From assembly GCA_050178915.1 (NCBI GenBank), contig JBFXFO010000176.1, forward strand, positions 1-7,354: a stretch of 7,354 bases of DNA, given 5' to 3'. Below the pieces are notes generated by a model. The model was not told the origin of the DNA. It made no database searches and saw nothing but the letters and a program-made list of their open reading frames with translations. Positions 5,883 through 7,354 of this stretch are shown here, piece after piece. Positions within the stretch are counted from its first letter, which is position 1; each line of letters begins with the position of its first letter. This stretch comes from JBFXAF01 sp050178915. GTDB taxonomy: Bacteria > Pseudomonadota > Alphaproteobacteria > Rhizobiales > Rhizobiaceae. Made by a program: the position numbers and the translations under genes.

Positions 5883-7354
5883 CAGAGCCTTGACCACTAC
5901 ACGAACCGCGCCGGCGCGCTGGCCTTCCGCAACCAGTGCTGGATCGACGGAAAGTTCGTGCCCGCCGCCGCCGGCGGTCGCTTCGAGACGGTGAACCCGG
6001 CGACCGCCAAAGTGCTGACCGACGTCGCCCGCGGCACGTCCGAAGACATCGACCGCGCCGTCAAGGCGGCGCGCCGCGCCTTCGAGGACAAGCGCTGGGC
6101 AGGCAAGAAGCCGTCCGAGCGCAAGGAAGTGATGCTGCGGCTCGCCGCCCTCATCCGCGAAAACCTCGAAGAGATGGCGCTGCTCGACACGCTCGACATG
6201 GGCAAGACGATCTCCGACACGGTGAACATCGACGTGCCCGGCGCCGCCACCTTCTTCCAGTGGCACGGCGAAGCGATCGACAAGCTCTATGACGAGGTGG
6301 CGCCGACCGGCGGCCGCGATCTCGCGCTCATCCGGCGCGTGCCGCTGGGCGTCATCGGCGCGGTGGTGCCGTGGAACTTCCCGCTCGACATGGCGACCTG
6401 GAAGCTTGCGCCGGCGCTTGCCACCGGCAATTCGGTGGTGCTGAAGCCGGCCGAACAATCGCCGCTCTCGGCGTTGCTGCTGGCCGAACTGGCGGCGGAA
6501 GCCGGCCTGCCGGACGGCGTGCTGAACGTGGTGCCGGGCTTCGGCGAGGATGCCGGCCAGGCGCTTGGCCGGCACCCTGACGTGGACGTGCTCGCCTTCA
6601 CCGGCTCGACCGAGGTGGGCAAGTACTTCCTGCGCTATGCCGGCGAAAGCAACATGAAGCAGGTGTGGCTGGAGACCGGCGGCAAGAGCCCGAACCTGAT
6701 CTTCCCGGACGCCGATCTCGACGCCGCGGCCGACATGGCCGCCACCGGCATCTTCTTCAACCAGGGCGAGGTCTGCTCGGCCAATTCGCGGCTGCTGGTG
6801 CACGCCTCGATCGCCGAGGAGATGGTGGAACGCCTGCGCGTGCGCGCCGAGGCGATCAAGCCCGGCAACCCGCTCGACCCGGCGACGAAGATGGGCGCCA
6901 TGGTCGACGCGAAGCACGCAAGCCGCGTGGCGGAGTTCCTTGCGGCCGGCCGCGCCTCGAGCCGCCTCGTCACCGGCGGCGAGCGCCTTACCATCGACGG
7001 GTCCGACGCGTTCATCCAGCCGACGGTCTTCGCGGACGTGCCGGCGGACGCGCTGATCGCGCGCGAGGAGATCTTTGGGCCGGTGCTGTCGGTGCAGACG
7101 TTCCGCGACGAGGACGAGGCCGTCCGCATCGCCAACGACACGATGTACGGGCTTGCCGCCTCTGTCTGGACGCGCGACTTGTCGCGCGCGCTCGACATGT
7201 CGGACCGGCTGCACGCCGGCACGGTTTCGGTGAACACCGTCGACGCGCTGTCGGCGATGACGCCGTTCGGCGGCTTCAAACAGTCGGGCTTCGGGCGCGA
7301 CCTGTCGATCCACTCGTTCGACAAGTACACCGCGCTGAAGACGGTCTGGATCAA
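5880..7354 (+). CDS. NAD(P)-dependent aldehyde dehydrogenase, PuuC-like (3' end cut by window)
   Basis: The enzyme would oxidise an aldehyde, probably from the amine dehydrogenase step, to its acid in the cytoplasm. Numbered from ATG 5880, 491 codons are present, and only a few are missing compared with E. coli PuuC (495 residues). Motifs: PWNFP with Asn166, LKPAE with Lys189 (cofactor ribose), FTGSTEVG 240-247, LETGGKSPN with general-base Glu265, NQGEVCSAN with nucleophile Cys299, EEIFGP with Glu397, and PFGGFKQSGFGRD near the end. Overall pattern and sequence resemble gamma-glutamyl-gamma-aminobutyraldehyde dehydrogenase PuuC more than betaine aldehyde dehydrogenase, but ALDH substrates are hard to predict. 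The start lies in a TGATG overlap with the DUF1028 stop; ATG 5877 (a 4-base overlap) is also in frame. GGAG at 5869-5872 is 7 bases from 5880 and 4 from 5877, so 5880 is preferred. The overlap implies translational coupling. Confidence 0.9.
   Translation, partial: MQSLDHYTNRAGALAFRNQCWIDGKFVPAAAGGRFETVNPATAKVLTDVARGTSEDIDRAVKAARRAFEDKRWAGKKPSERKEVMLRLAALIRENLEEMALLDTLDMGKTISDTVNIDVPGAATFFQWHGEAIDKLYDEVAPTGGRDLALIRRVPLGVIGAVVPWNFPLDMATWKLAPALATGNSVVLKPAEQSPLSALLLAELAAEAGLPDGVLNVVPGFGEDAGQALGRHPDVDVLAFTGSTEVGKYFLRYAGESNMKQVWLETGGKSPNLIFPDADLDAAADMAATGIFFNQGEVCSANSRLLVHASIAEEMVERLRVRAEAIKPGNPLDPATKMGAMVDAKHASRVAEFLAAGRASSRLVTGGERLTIDGSDAFIQPTVFADVPADALIAREEIFGPVLSVQTFRDEDEAVRIANDTMYGLAASVWTRDLSRALDMSDRLHAGTVSVNTVDALSAMTPFGGFKQSGFGRDLSIHSFDKYTALKTVWI

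Noticed and set aside
5856..7313. Minus-strand open frame of 485 codons opposite the aldehyde dehydrogenase
   Set aside because: The ALDH catalytic motifs fix the coding strand; the antisense peptide is rich in His and Arg and has no known fold.

Overview
The window is a GC-rich (about two-thirds G+C by eye), densely coding stretch read entirely from the + strand. Codon use strongly favours G/C at third positions, and the gene families and their arrangement look like an alphaproteobacterium, most likely of the rhizobial order Hyphomicrobiales. The taxon is inferred from style and gene content; no marker gene is present.

Left part (1-1224): the last 56 codons of an inner-membrane ABC permease of the PotC/PotI type, followed after 20 bp by a complete secreted PotD/PotF-type binding protein. 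This is the 3' end of an importer operon for a polyamine or related cationic amine. A 132-bp gap follows (1225-1356). It holds a compound stem-loop (1231-1291) with an 8-bp perfect GC-rich base and a short T run, which I read as a terminator or attenuator.

Right part (1357-7354): five tightly packed genes with gaps of 30, 39, 15 and -1 bp. They encode (1) a dimethylamine/trimethylamine dehydrogenase-type flavo-iron-sulfur enzyme, (2) a CzcO/FMO-type flavin monooxygenase-like protein, (3) a RidA/YjgF-family protein lacking the usual catalytic arginine, (4) a DUF1028 Ntn-hydrolase-like protein, and (5) a PuuC-type aldehyde dehydrogenase cut by the window end only a few codons before its expected stop.

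Together they suggest an amine-catabolic module: import of a cationic amine, oxidation of a C-N bond by the dehydrogenase to an imine and then an aldehyde, and oxidation of the aldehyde to an acid by the aldehyde dehydrogenase. The monooxygenase, the atypical RidA protein and the DUF1028 protein would handle an N-oxygenated, enamine/imine or amide intermediate. The substrate cannot be fixed from sequence. The dehydrogenase pocket resembles dimethylamine dehydrogenase rather than trimethylamine dehydrogenase (Gln65, Asp358) but has Cys270 where an active-site Asp is expected, so a substrate other than dimethylamine is plausible. No mobile element, CRISPR array, tRNA or rRNA was seen.
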